This document shows, in pieces, positions 1-9,841 of a DNA stretch of 64,000 nucleotides (position 1 is the first letter of the stretch; every line of letters begins with the position of its first letter). The translations under genes were made by a program, and so were the position numbers. Origin of the DNA: Magicicada septendecula. Its lineage: Eukaryota; Arthropoda; Insecta; Hemiptera; Cicadidae. Under the pieces are notes generated by a model. The model saw only the letters and a program-made list of their open reading frames with translations. It ran no database searches and was not told the DNA's origin. The stretch is taken from positions 195,096,634 through 195,160,633 of the forward strand of contig CM068373.1 in NCBI GenBank assembly GCA_034769895.1, in the 5' to 3' direction.

Positions 1-560
1 ACAAACATTAACTGAAAGTTAAAGTTAAAATCAAATTAACTGATTAAAAGTTAAAAATTTATGTTTCCTTTTTTTTGCTTTATTGAGCAAGCTGCTTTGG
101 CAGTTGAAATAATTAAACTTGTGTTAAATAAATCCACAAATTAAGCTTTTCCAACAAAATTATTAAAATCTCCGATAAAGAAAAAATTACTTAAAATATT
201 TAGCATTTAAAAATTCACTCATTAATAATTAAAAATCATAGATTATTTTATTTTAATGTAATTGTTAAATTATATTAACATTGTTCTAAATTTCAGCAGG
301 TAATTAAATATTATTTGTCTATTACATTTTTCAGTTCACAGTATTGACTACTGATATTGTATTATGCCTCCAGGGCAATATAGTTTTAAACGATTCATAG
401 AACAGACATAAGGTACTCTATTGATTCCTTTTATAATCTATTAATCTGCTTACCTTTATGTATGTCCTCAAATTATTGACACTGAAGTCAGTGATGTTTT
501 AATATGTTTTGTAACGGTACAAACCTATGAGGATTTATAATTTGAATCTAAAGTTTTTTC
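1..560. other. AT-rich unassigned sequence
   Basis: No coding frame of note. The first 60 bases are rich in TTAA/GTTAAA motifs like those at 2308-2458, so the window may open inside or next to a related repeat. Nothing else is supportable. Confidence 0.4.
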
Positions 561-935
561 ATGACCCAAGTATATTTGCTGAACGGACTATAGCCACGGG
601 ACTGTCGCGGTGAGGCACTGGAATGCAGACTTTCAACAGGGGTGCGCCTTCACATACAAGAGCGCGAACGTCGGCCAATGTTCTCACGATAATGGCACGT
701 ACGTATACATTCTTTCTCGCTGGGAGCGCAGAGAACAAAGGCAGTTGGAAAATAACACCTCAAGACAACAGACACGAGCAGTAGTGTGCGTCCACCAGCT
801 GGGCACAGTTTTCATCTCGCCCGCATATAAAAATGGGAATGTGGGTCAAAGACGGTTCAGCATAAAGGCTCGCGAGCCGAGTCTATATAAAACTTTCAAA
901 ATGTGTTTGGAAATTTCATAAAACTGGTAAAAAAT
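561..935 (+). promoter_or_regulatory. TATA-containing promoter-like block
   Basis: A stretch visibly richer in G and C than its surroundings. It carries TATATAAAA at 884-892 (and ATATAAAA near 825), followed about 30 bases on by an A-rich leader-like sequence without a long ORF. This resembles either an orphan Pol II core promoter or the U3/R part of an old solo LTR. A 103-codon frame (610-921) crosses it but matches no family I know. I prefer a promoter or LTR remnant over a gene. Confidence 0.28.
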
Positions 936-2307
936 GTGAAACAACTCGAGTAAAACAGTGAAATGGTAACATTTGATGCAGTGAACAAATTTAATCAACA
1001 GAAACTTTTCAAAATTAAAACGGTGTAACATCTTTTGGACAAATAGTGGTAAAAATGCGGAGTGCAGCACATGTTCAGCACGGACGCCATTAATACGTAA
1101 CTGTATAATATCCAATCAATTATGAAACTATAAATTAAGAAGAGCTCTAAATAAAATAAATGGGGTAAAAGTATGAATGAAACGTGTACGCAAATACTGG
1201 GTTGTCTTATAAAAAAGAATTCTTCCAGCTAGCTATAGTACGTAAAAATGTTAATATTTTATGTTACATAAGAATCATTAATTGTTCTAAAAAAATGACG
1301 ATATAACGTAAGAAATTAAAAAGAGGGAATACTAAAAAATATGTTTAATAAAAGCTGTTAGTTAACCAGAAATGAGAGTCGAGTATATTAATGACGTAAA
1401 CCCTAAATCACGTTTATAGATCACAAGTTCGTGTGAGGGACCCTGGACGACTAAAGGTAAGAGAAGTTTTATCATTATTATAATTAAAATGTGGTAAAGT
1501 GTTTGTACGATTACATTTGATGTCCGAACTAGGGACAAAGTTAATGTATCCAATAAATTGTATTATTACAGTTTGTCCTTGGGCACACATATAAAGCACT
1601 TAAAAGTTATGTTGAGACTGTTTACTTTCTCAGTATCTTCATAAAATCTACAAATTTGCGGCCAAGGTGTCAATGCCATATTAATATAAAAATGATAAAT
1701 GGTACGGAAAAAAATAAATTATTAAAAAACAAAAATACATAACAAAAAACTACTCTATTTACAAAACAACACGAAACTGTAGAAACACAATAATGATAAC
1801 AATTACCACTATGCTGAGTGCACTAACATGCGAACCTACAGTGAACGATGAATTTGTGGAATTGAAAATCTGTTTAAGTTAACCTCCTTTGTAATATCTG
1901 GAATTTGGCGTTCTTTGAACTAGCCAATCACTGGTAATGTTTATTATATGCTCATCCAGCAGCAGATGAATGTTACCGGTTCGTGTCATCAAATGAAAAT
2001 GTGCAATGTTCAGTGCATGCAATGCAATTCGTTTTAGATCTCAACATGTCATTACAACGTATGTTAGCAACGCTGTATTCCCACTACTTCAGATGTCAAA
2101 ACAGAAGTTATTTACTTGTCATGTGTAGTCATGCGAATAATTCAACAAAAGGCAGAAAACCATCCTTGCCACCCCGACATTGACAACAAAGGAGACCTAA
2201 CGGTGCTAACTTGGTGAAAACCAGTCCATTGTCTGCCAATGGATTAAGAATACTTAGAAAAAACTTTCTCCAACATTGACTTCAACAACTATTTTGGTTA
2301 CTTTTAC
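936..2307. other. AT-rich unassigned sequence
   Basis: Only short frames in all directions, none with recognisable domains. I see no RNA gene or complete transposon end here. Confidence 0.4.
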
Positions 2308-2458
2308 TCTTGGGCAGCCAAAAAATTAACTCCTTGACTTTTTAATCGTTAACAAAAAATTTAACACTTAATGATTAAAGTTAACCATATTAAAATTTAA
2401 TGATTAAGTTAAAAAGTTAACGAATTTTTTTAACAATTAATTTAATCGTTAATCCCAA
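2308..2458. repeat. TTAA/GTTAAC-rich low-complexity element
   Basis: A dense run of TTAATCGTTAAC- and AAAGTTAAC-type words on both strands. It is bounded by CTTGGGC on the left and its near-complement CCCAAG on the right, suggesting a small inverted-repeat element. Related words occur at positions 1-60. Family unknown. Confidence 0.35.
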
Positions 2459-2478
2459 GTCTGTTGCTGTTGCTAGTA

Positions 2479-2702
2479 TTAATGAGTGCTGTATCTCTTG
2501 ACAATTTCAAGAATCTCATTTATATTTGATCTATCCTTGTAGTTTTTAAATTTGTCCTTATCCACTTGCATGCCTTGCTGAATTAAATGGTGAAATTCAC
2601 AGTTGCAGGTTTGAAGACTCAAATCTGTCCTTCATTTTGATCCTCTTCCCAAAACAGATGTTAACTAGCACTTCCTCTTCTTCAAACGATAGGAAGTCAT
2701 TT
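2479..2702 (-). pseudogene. Frameshifted coding-like fragment, unknown protein
   Basis: Read on the minus strand, two adjacent frames look protein-like. One (about 2702-2630) encodes NDFLSFEEEEVLVNICFGKR and a few more residues. After a one-base slip near 2620-2630, the second runs through LQTCNCEFHHLIQQGMQVDK, then a charged stretch ending EILEIVKRYSTH, and stops with TAA at 2481-2479. The composition (hydrophobic and charged heptad-like, natural stop) is unlike the surrounding AT-rich noise. It could be the C-terminal part of a processed pseudogene or a last exon with one indel. I do not recognise the family. Confidence 0.3.
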
Positions 2703-4835
2703 GTTTGTTAGCTGTATTTAAAGAAAACGCTGTGGAGAGTGTCATAACTAAAGTTCACTGGAGGAAACAGAAACAATAGCAAATTCATGAGGGACAAGAC
2801 GAACTAAATCTTGCCTTAGCTTAGCAATGATCATGAACTGGCTCTTTAAATAAATATAGGGTTGCTGATAGATAAAGACATGTAAATGAAAGTTGCTGTG
2901 CAGCATAGGGACATAGAGAGTATGAATGATGACATATAGACAGTATGAACGTCAGTGACAACAAGACAATAATAGACAATGACAATAATATAGGAATGTT
3001 CAGTATATCAGAAATCCATCACCAATGTTTTGTGTTAGTGTAAAAAAAAATCACATTATTATCCAACATTCTTCAAATGTGTAACACTGCACTAACACTC
3101 ATCAAATGCATGCCAGCTTGTAGAAATGTTTATGTTTGGGTCATTAACATTATAAATATTAGTGTATTTACTACAATTTTTATTACTGATAAATTTTATT
3201 ACATTTAAAAAACCAATAAACATTATCTTGATGACTTGTTTGACGGGTGGTAATGGTTACTGTATCAAAATTTAAATCTGCAAGGGTATTAAACATTTTG
3301 CAACCTATGTTTGGTATTTAATTTAGATGAAGAATTGTGTGTTTAAAATACTGTATAGAAAAACTGTGTAATGAAGAAGTAAGGATAGAATAAAAGAAAA
3401 ATTGCTCTTTTCTGGTTAAAGATTAATTGTTCCTTAGTCCAGATTATCGACTGATGAACCGAGTACCTGCCATTTTGTTCCACAATGCACAATGGTAATG
3501 TACATTATCATACTATACCTATACCACATGTACAGGCCCACCAGCCTTTCCTGAACAGTCGTCTGCGCCGACCCAATGCATGAATTACCCCCACTTATAT
3601 AAGTATAGCTAAGTTATCTAGAGAGAAGAGAGGGAAGACAACGCTAACGTTCACCGTCTCACTTCCATATTATTTCCCTCTCTGTCAAACACATGCTTCT
3701 GTTGTTCTCGGCAGTCTTGTTGCACCCGATGTTCACACTATGAAACACTGCACAAAACTGCATATGTGCGAAGTGAATGAACATTTTGTTAGCCTTGCAA
3801 CGAGGTGTTTGTCTACTGCGCATCGAGACCCGAGTGTTCAATTTATATCGTCCTGCCTCTTATAACTTCATAACAAAGCAGTAATTAAATACAATGAGAG
3901 TACCAAATAGCATTAAATGCAAGTGTGGTTTTGTTTTTTTTTCTTAGTATTTTTGTGCCCTCACACAAACATGCAGGGAGTTGATGAGCTCTGAGGTTGT
4001 ATCTGGGAGAGTAAACTGGTGAAGAAAGATATACCCCACAGGTCAAGAGCTTTTCTAAGTGTAATAAAGTAATTTTACCCACAAGAGGCAATAATATATA
4101 AAATTTTAATACGATGCCAGAGGATGAAGACCAAGACAAGGCCTCCTCTGGCCTCTAAGCAAGACAAATCATTTTTGAGGTGATTAATAATCTGATATAA
4201 TCAATAGTTACCATTTTAATGACTGGAAGTACTAAAATTGCAGCTTTAATTTTAAAATTTATGTTGTCCTTTTTAATAATAGTTTTAAATATATTATTCC
4301 TTACGATTAAGACATAATACTAATTATTATCATAAACCAATGCTATTAAATCAGTCAATCCACTCAAAGCCATAAGTGCAACTGAATAATGTTCCTAGTC
4401 TACTGAATGAGGCTGCTGCACTGAAGGACTCTATCCTAAACTCTTATTAGAATAGATGCATTTTTAAGTGTTCATGAAAATAAGTTTTTCATTCTAAACT
4501 AAGCTTAGAATTTACACATAACACAACCCTAATTAGGCCAGTTGTGACATCCTGCAGGGCAAGTTGCTGGCAGATTTACTACATAGAATCAAAAGGAAAA
4601 TACTCAAGAGGGTCAAAGAGAACATGCAATACTGAATGTGGATATGCAGAAAACACAGAATTGTATGCAGCTCATAAGGAGGATCTTATCTTTTGTAGAG
4701 TCTGAGTCATGTCCTAAAAAGCATGACTATAAAGACAAACAGTCACACAAGACTGCAATGGATGCCAATAGTGGAAAATTCACTTCTCTCAAACTGAAAA
4801 TGTATTTGTAATAAAAGTTTTTAAATAGTTATTTT
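2703..4835. other. Unassigned intergenic sequence
   Basis: Nothing that resembles a gene. Bases 4779-4835 are similar to 17948-18005 and are read here as the left flank (target sequence) of the repeat element at 4836-6305. Confidence 0.4.
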
Positions 4836-6305
4836 ACTTCCATGTTCCATAAGGAAATGGAAGTATGGTCATGGCAAAAATCGTGTTTGAGATAATGGCA
4901 GATTCTGATTGTACTACCATCAAAACATGAAAAAAAGTCATTATTCGAAAAGTGTCTGTGTGTAGAATTTTTTCTATGGCAAACGATAACAGCCGCAAAT
5001 TCAAACAGAATGAAATAATTTTTTGCATTCACCCTGAATTGTAGAGGACTCAAGGCATATTGTTTTTGGTGAAGATTGGTTAAGGGAAAGGGGTAGTTTA
5101 CCTGCAACGTTTTACGTTTTAACAAGAGTAAAGTGCTTAATTTTGATAAATAAAGTATCCTGAAAAAAAGTTCATAATAATCCACTGTAGAAAGGTAGAT
5201 GAAATATCTATAAATGAAAAGGGTAATTGAAGGGGGAGGGGGTAATTACTAATGGTAGTTGACGATGGAGGAGGTAAATTTTTATAAGTTTTATATGTGT
5301 ACGACGTTATTGACAACAAAGAAGTAGTTTCTATGGAAATATTTCATTTCACTTTAACAAAATTCTATATTTTTCATTTTAATTTAAATCACGTACGAAT
5401 GAAAATATAACGTTCCTGGCAGGCAAGCATATCTCAATTATGTAATGTTTACTTTTCCAAAGTTTTATTATTGTGATTACCGCAATAAAAAGGTTGGCAG
5501 GACACACACATAACAAAATTTGTATTATTTCTGGCCTCACTCATGTTTATTTTCTTATGTTTGCACGCTTTTTAAATGGAAAGTGTCGAAACCCACACCA
5601 ACAGCGTGCAAGCCGAAAAGATGGACATTGATTTGCTTCCTGCGGATCGCTGGGCAGTGTTGTTGTATTAAAGCAATTAATACAATCTGTGTACTTATTT
5701 CTATTATGATATGAGAATTATAAACTAATATGTGCATGTGTGTATGTATGCCTTTGGAAAATTGTTTGCCCCACCTTGAAAATATTTTGACCTCCCTGAT
5801 AGCTAGTTATTTACTAGCCTGTGTGGAATATAGCGTTATGACATGGATCAGAATGGTGGGTGTTAAACAGGAGTCACAAACGTATTAAGGAAGAAATGTT
5901 ATACGGGTGAACAGAATAGTCATTCAGGAAATCAAAAGACAAATGGAAAGAAAGAAATCAAGACTGAATTTAAAAAAGAAAAATGACTAGTATAGTATTG
6001 ACAGGAAAGACTTTGATAACACCATAGACATCCCTCGGCCCCTCGCAGCGAGAGTCCAATTTCATTACAGGAATCAGATCGCAGCTATCTTTAGCTAGCT
6101 CTTCATTCGACCTACAGACATTTTATCCAAAAGTACAATCCTTCCTCATGAAGGTTGAGGATAGTTTTAACCTGACATGGAGGTACCATTTTAGCTGATA
6201 CGTAATTTCTTCAGAACTCAAGCATCCACTTATTTAATTAATATTTAAATGATTTTAAATATAAATTTTAGGACATGGAAGTCATGTATGGTTCTCCATA
6301 CCGAT
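4836..6305 (+). mobile_element. Solo HINE-like element with one 160-bp monomer
   Basis: This copy starts ACTTCCATGTTCC with a TTCC(N)TAAGGAA palindrome and has a short GTGTCTGTGTG tract near 4955. It then carries a single copy of the roughly 160-bp monomer that is repeated about 43 times at 53.4-63.8 kb (4975-5130). It ends with ACATGGAAGTCATG followed by a hairpin GTATGG-TTCT-CCATAC (6286-6301) and CCGAT. ACTTCCATGTTC at the left end recurs inverted just inside the right hairpin (subterminal inverted repeat). Both sides are T-rich. The flanks together resemble the unbroken locus at 17941-18040, so this is an insertion. No coding capacity is visible. Subterminal repeats, GTCT-type microsatellite, central monomer and 3' hairpin are the layout of Helentron-associated non-autonomous elements. 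Class assignment is inferred. Confidence 0.55.
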
Positions 6306-6887
6306 TTTTTATAATTGTTACATTTTAAAGTGAATAATAATTGGTTTAACAACTGCCTCCATGCTGACACACACTGTCTGATTTGGTGGACAGGGGTAAA
6401 CCAACACATTGGTGTTCCAGAGATGATGTGTCAGCCAAAGTCTATGTTCAGTGGCAGCTGCAGAAATTGAGTACTTGTTGGGACCTGTGATTAGACATTG
6501 GGGCACAAACATTTTGCTCTGCATGGCTGGTAACTACTTTTATGCTGGGGGAAATGGTGTGCTTTGTATCATACAGCTTATCAACATATATTTACAATGT
6601 ACGGCAAAATTGAAAGTTAAGGGCGTGGGAATCCATGAAACGCTTATGGTCAGAGGGGAATGGTGATATGGTGGGAGTCGCTTTGAGATGCGAGAAGAGA
6701 ATTGTTGTTATGAGCATCAGTACACTCAATGCATGAATATTATTTCGAATAGTAACCAAAACTTGTGTGCAAGGTTTGTTAGTAATCTGTGTTTCGCTTA
6801 CCACGGATCTCTCTGTGTTACATTTCAAATGTTATATAAACTTCTCGTCTTTTTTTTTTTAGTCCTGCAATTGTCTGCTGTTGAGAC
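6306..6887. other. Flank between HINE-like copy and gypsy LTR
   Basis: Starts with ATAATTGTTACATTT, which resumes the interrupted target of the preceding element. The remainder is moderately GC-balanced with short frames on both strands and no domain I can name. The last four bases (6884-6887, AGAC) are one copy of the gypsy element's target duplication. Confidence 0.4.
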
Positions 6888-8035
6888 TGTAACATGGCAT
6901 TTTGGCCTACCTGGTGTAATAGCGCAATTTGTATTTCTTTTATAAAATAAAACAATAGTATTTTTTCAACAATAGGGACAAAACAAAGGTATATTTATTG
7001 TTAGCAACGGAATTGACCGTGGCAGCACTGCTGTTGACTGCATACGTGACGATTATCCAGTAATATTTTGAAAGACAGTTTCAACAACCGACAAACTGTA
7101 CCAAGGTCAACAAATGACACATACAAAAACAGCAACAAGTTATATAACTAACATCAGGCGATGTCGTCAGCGCTTTGCATAACAAATTATGTAATGAACG
7201 TCAGAGGCGATCCTTGTTGTTGACTGCAGTGGTGTAACAAAAAACAGTCCGCTGGCGTATGAATACGAATTTTAAAACAATGAGAATTGGTGACACAACT
7301 CCGGCGACGTCACAAAATAGTGCCGGTGGCTCTCCGCCAGTCTAAATTCAACGCTCGCGCGAGCAAGATATACAAAGTTCCGGAACGTATTTTTGCGGGC
7401 CCGCAACACACCAACAAATGTGAACAATGTCTAATTAAACAATTCACGATTATTACCGGTATTACAGTGATAAAAATGTGAAATCAATATAATAAACTCA
7501 ATAGATCCGCTAGTTACGTTGTGCGTGTAACATCGCCCGGACACAAATGAACAGATAAGTAAACATGAGAAAACATCACTTTAGACAAAAATTTTAAACA
7601 TTTCAATTTTTTAACAGAAGGAAATAAAATAAAATCTAATATGAGATCTCTTAAGTAACTTGGTGTGTGTGTGTGTGTGTGTGTGTGCGTGAGTATGTAA
7701 GAAAATATATTTAAACAAAGAAGTGCTGGTTGCGCAATTATATAGTGGTCAAGTTCATTTGATTTCTTGTTTTTATATAAGTTTACAATTAATTAAATAT
7801 GAGTTTTTTAATTGGGCCTCGTGGCCAAGTATAATCACAATATTATAAAAGAAATTGACAAAATGGGAATAAAGTAAAAAGGGTTCGTTAACCATAAATG
7901 TGTGTTGATCATTTGCGTTAACCTGTTTCTCTCTGCTAATGAGTACACCTGACGAGACCCTGGAAATTCATGAAAAGTAATAAATTAATCAACATTTACA
8001 CAATAATAAATTTAATTAAAGCTCGTAGAGCTTCA
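6888..8035 (+). repeat. 5' LTR of gypsy element
   Basis: 1148 bp, TG...CA ends, matching 14864-15997 almost base for base. It carries a (GT)n tract at about 7661-7687 that is 12 bp longer than in the 3' copy, and a GGGCCTCGTGGCC near-palindrome near 7815. It should hold the promoter and the R/U5 regions. I cannot place the cap site. Confidence 0.93.
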
Positions 8036-8050
8036 ATGGCGCCCGTTAAC
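8019..8050 (+). promoter_or_regulatory. U5-end hairpin and tRNA primer-binding site
   Basis: The LTR ends with a perfect 6-bp hairpin AAGCTC-GTA-GAGCTT (8019-8033). One spacer base after the LTR, TGGCGCCCGTTAAC begins at 8037. The first nine bases match the complement of the 3' end of a lysine tRNA of the TGGCGCCCG class used by several retroelements. The primer identity is an inference from those nine bases. Confidence 0.7.
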
Positions 8051-8096
8051 ATAGACTTTGTAAATTGAGTTAACAATTTTACAAACAGGTCGAAAA

Positions 8097-9428
8097 ATGG
8101 CGGAGGGGAATATGAACGCAGATTTAGGTAGAGGTAGCGTAGAAGAATCAATTTTAAATGTCACGCAAGATCATATGATAACAACCAATGATTTTGTTGG
8201 TGAAAGTGTTGAAACAAATGTAGACGAAACTGTAGTAGCGGGGAGTAGTAGAGACGAGGGGGTAAATATATTTAACCAATTAGCATTGATGATGGAGATG
8301 ATGTCAGGAGTGAAAAATGAAATGTCAGGAATGAAAACTGAGATTAAATCAGAAGTAAATTCTATAAATGTTAAACTGACTGATTTAAATAACGAGTTTA
8401 TAAATGTGAGGAGCGAATTGAGAGCGAGTGAAATATATATGAATAGCCGTTTGGAAAGTATGAGTGAGGTTATTGTTGGAGTGAAAGATGTGTTGACTAG
8501 TGATATCAATAAGATACAAACTGAGATGAAAAATATCAAAATAATTAACGAGAAACAAAAAGAGAAAATGTTAGAAACAAATAAAAAATTTGACACATTG
8601 ACAAGTAAATTTAATGATAAAATTAAAAAGCAAAATGACAAAATTGACTGTAATGTTCAATGTATAATTAACGAATGTGAACAAATCAAACGAGCTAGTG
8701 AAATACAAGAAAATATAAATGATGAATTCAGAAGTAACTTTGAACAAGTTGATGCAATTAAAATTAATGTAACTAGTTTAAAGAATAAACAAGCAGAACA
8801 TGAGCGTGAAATAGTTAAAGTCAGAGAAGACTTGAATGTAACCATTAACCAGAAATTAAGTAATGTGAGTGAGAGAGTGAATGTGGAAGTAGAATTAGGA
8901 TATTTTAGTAATGAAAGTAGGGGAGTGAACCCCATACAATTTTTGAACTCTATAAAAAGTTTTAATAAATATAACCAAGAAAGTTGGGAGATTAAGTTAG
9001 TAAGAATTTTAAAGTACTTTAAAGGGGATGCTAAAATATGGGCGGATGCTCATAACGATAACTGGGTAGATTTTAATGAGTTTGAGCAGGCATTTAGAAA
9101 TAAGTACTGGTCAGAAGAGAAACAAGAGGGGTTACGTAGTATCATAATGGGGTGGGGAAATTTTAATATTAAGCACATGAGTATTACATCGTATGTGACG
9201 AGACTATATAGTCAAGTTAAATATTTAGAACCACCAATGCCTCTTTCATCTTTTATTAGATACATCAGTAAACATTTACCCAAGGACATACGGTCCACAA
9301 TCAGAACCCGGGATTTTGCCAATATCGCAGAGTTAGAAAAAATATTAGAGGCATATCAGAGTATGAAAGAGGAAGAGGATAATAAGTATCAATTTAGAGT
9401 TAGTGACTCGAACCAAACAAATACTTAA
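8097..9428 (+). CDS. gag: Gag: coiled coil plus capsid-like domain
   Basis: 443 codons. The start ATG has A at -3 and G at +4 and lies 61 bases after the LTR. Residues about 60-265 are charged and rich in I, N, K and E with heptad-like spacing, as in a long coiled coil. From about 285 on there is a typical gypsy capsid fold signature: FLNSIKSFNKY, then WEIKLVRILKYFKGDAKIWAD, a W..F..F...F motif and a C-terminal helical segment ending near 425. The protein should form the particle shell and recruit genomic RNA. The frame stops at TAA 9426-9428 but stays open directly beyond it into the zinc-finger segment. The stop is therefore either a recent nonsense change or a readthrough stop. Confidence 0.85.
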   Translation: MAEGNMNADLGRGSVEESILNVTQDHMITTNDFVGESVETNVDETVVAGSSRDEGVNIFNQLALMMEMMSGVKNEMSGMKTEIKSEVNSINVKLTDLNNEFINVRSELRASEIYMNSRLESMSEVIVGVKDVLTSDINKIQTEMKNIKIINEKQKEKMLETNKKFDTLTSKFNDKIKKQNDKIDCNVQCIINECEQIKRASEIQENINDEFRSNFEQVDAIKINVTSLKNKQAEHEREIVKVREDLNVTINQKLSNVSERVNVEVELGYFSNESRGVNPIQFLNSIKSFNKYNQESWEIKLVRILKYFKGDAKIWADAHNDNWVDFNEFEQAFRNKYWSEEKQEGLRSIIMGWGNFNIKHMSITSYVTRLYSQVKYLEPPMPLSSFIRYISKHLPKDIRSTIRTRDFANIAELEKILEAYQSMKEEEDNKYQFRVSDSNQTNT

Positions 9429-9797
9429 ATAAGACAACCAGACCATTTTATTAGTAATGTGAGTAGATCAGGGGAGGGGGCGTGGTTATGTCCAAACCCT
9501 AGTTGTGGAGCCAGTAATTATAATGGGTCGCGGAATCAATGTTACCGGTGTCAGGGTCCGAGGAGTAGTGCCCAAGGGAGAGGGGAGAATTATAATAGGG
9601 GTTGCGATCAATTTAGAGGGAATCATAGAGGGAGAGGTTTTACTAGTAATCGAGGAGTATCAGGAAATTTTAATCATAGAGGTAGGGGGGGATATGTTAG
9701 TAACCAAAACGAAACTCGGGGCGTGGAAGTACCAGCTCGTAATCAAAACAGTAGGGGTGTTTACAGTGAACCACCACCTCCACATCCGTTAAACTAA
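9429..9797 (+). CDS. Nucleocapsid-like RanBP2 zinc finger plus RG-rich tail
   Basis: In the same frame as the 443-codon gag, immediately after its TAA. The segment holds W-x-C-x4-C-x3-N-x7-C-x2-C: W at 9483, cysteines at 9489, 9504, 9540 and 9549, local sequence WLCPNPSCGASN. This is the RanBP2-type finger as found in FUS/EWS/TAF15 RNA-binding proteins, with one extra residue between the second and third cysteine. About 60 residues follow with many RG, RGRG and one RGRGG motif, also FUS-like, then a proline run. No CCHC zinc knuckle, the usual nucleocapsid motif, is seen. The likely role is RNA binding by Gag. It ends TAA TAA at 9795-9800 with the slippery heptamer just before. Confidence 0.75.
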   Translation: MRQPDHFISNVSRSGEGAWLCPNPSCGASNYNGSRNQCYRCQGPRSSAQGRGENYNRGCDQFRGNHRGRGFTSNRGVSGNFNHRGRGGYVSNQNETRGVEVPARNQNSRGVYSEPPPPHPLN

Positions 9798-9822
9798 TAA
9801 GGGCAGTTGAAAAAGAAAGCCC
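9788..9822 (+). other. Predicted -1 frameshift signal (G TTA AAC)
   Basis: The heptamer GTTAAAC at 9788-9794 sits in the gag frame as xxG TTA AAC and is followed at once by the gag stop TAA. Slippage by -1 reads GTT AAA CTA and continues without a stop into the protease at 9842. Six bases downstream a small stem GGGC (9801-9804)/GCCC (9819-9822) can form; a stronger structure may exist further on. This heptamer is established as a -1 slip site in arterivirus replicase expression. Its use here is inferred from frame and position. Confidence 0.65.
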
Positions 9823-9841
9823 CCAGCCGTCTAGTAATCAC

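Noticed and set aside
6318-6828. Short frames on both strands before the gypsy LTR
   Set aside because: No family recognised and overlapping on opposite strands; insufficient support for a gene.
8171-8935. Minus-strand frames opposite gag
   Set aside because: Shadows of the gag coding strand with no motif.
9505-9792. Frame overlapping the RG-rich tail
   Set aside because: Shifted reading of the same bases; the zinc-finger frame explains the region.
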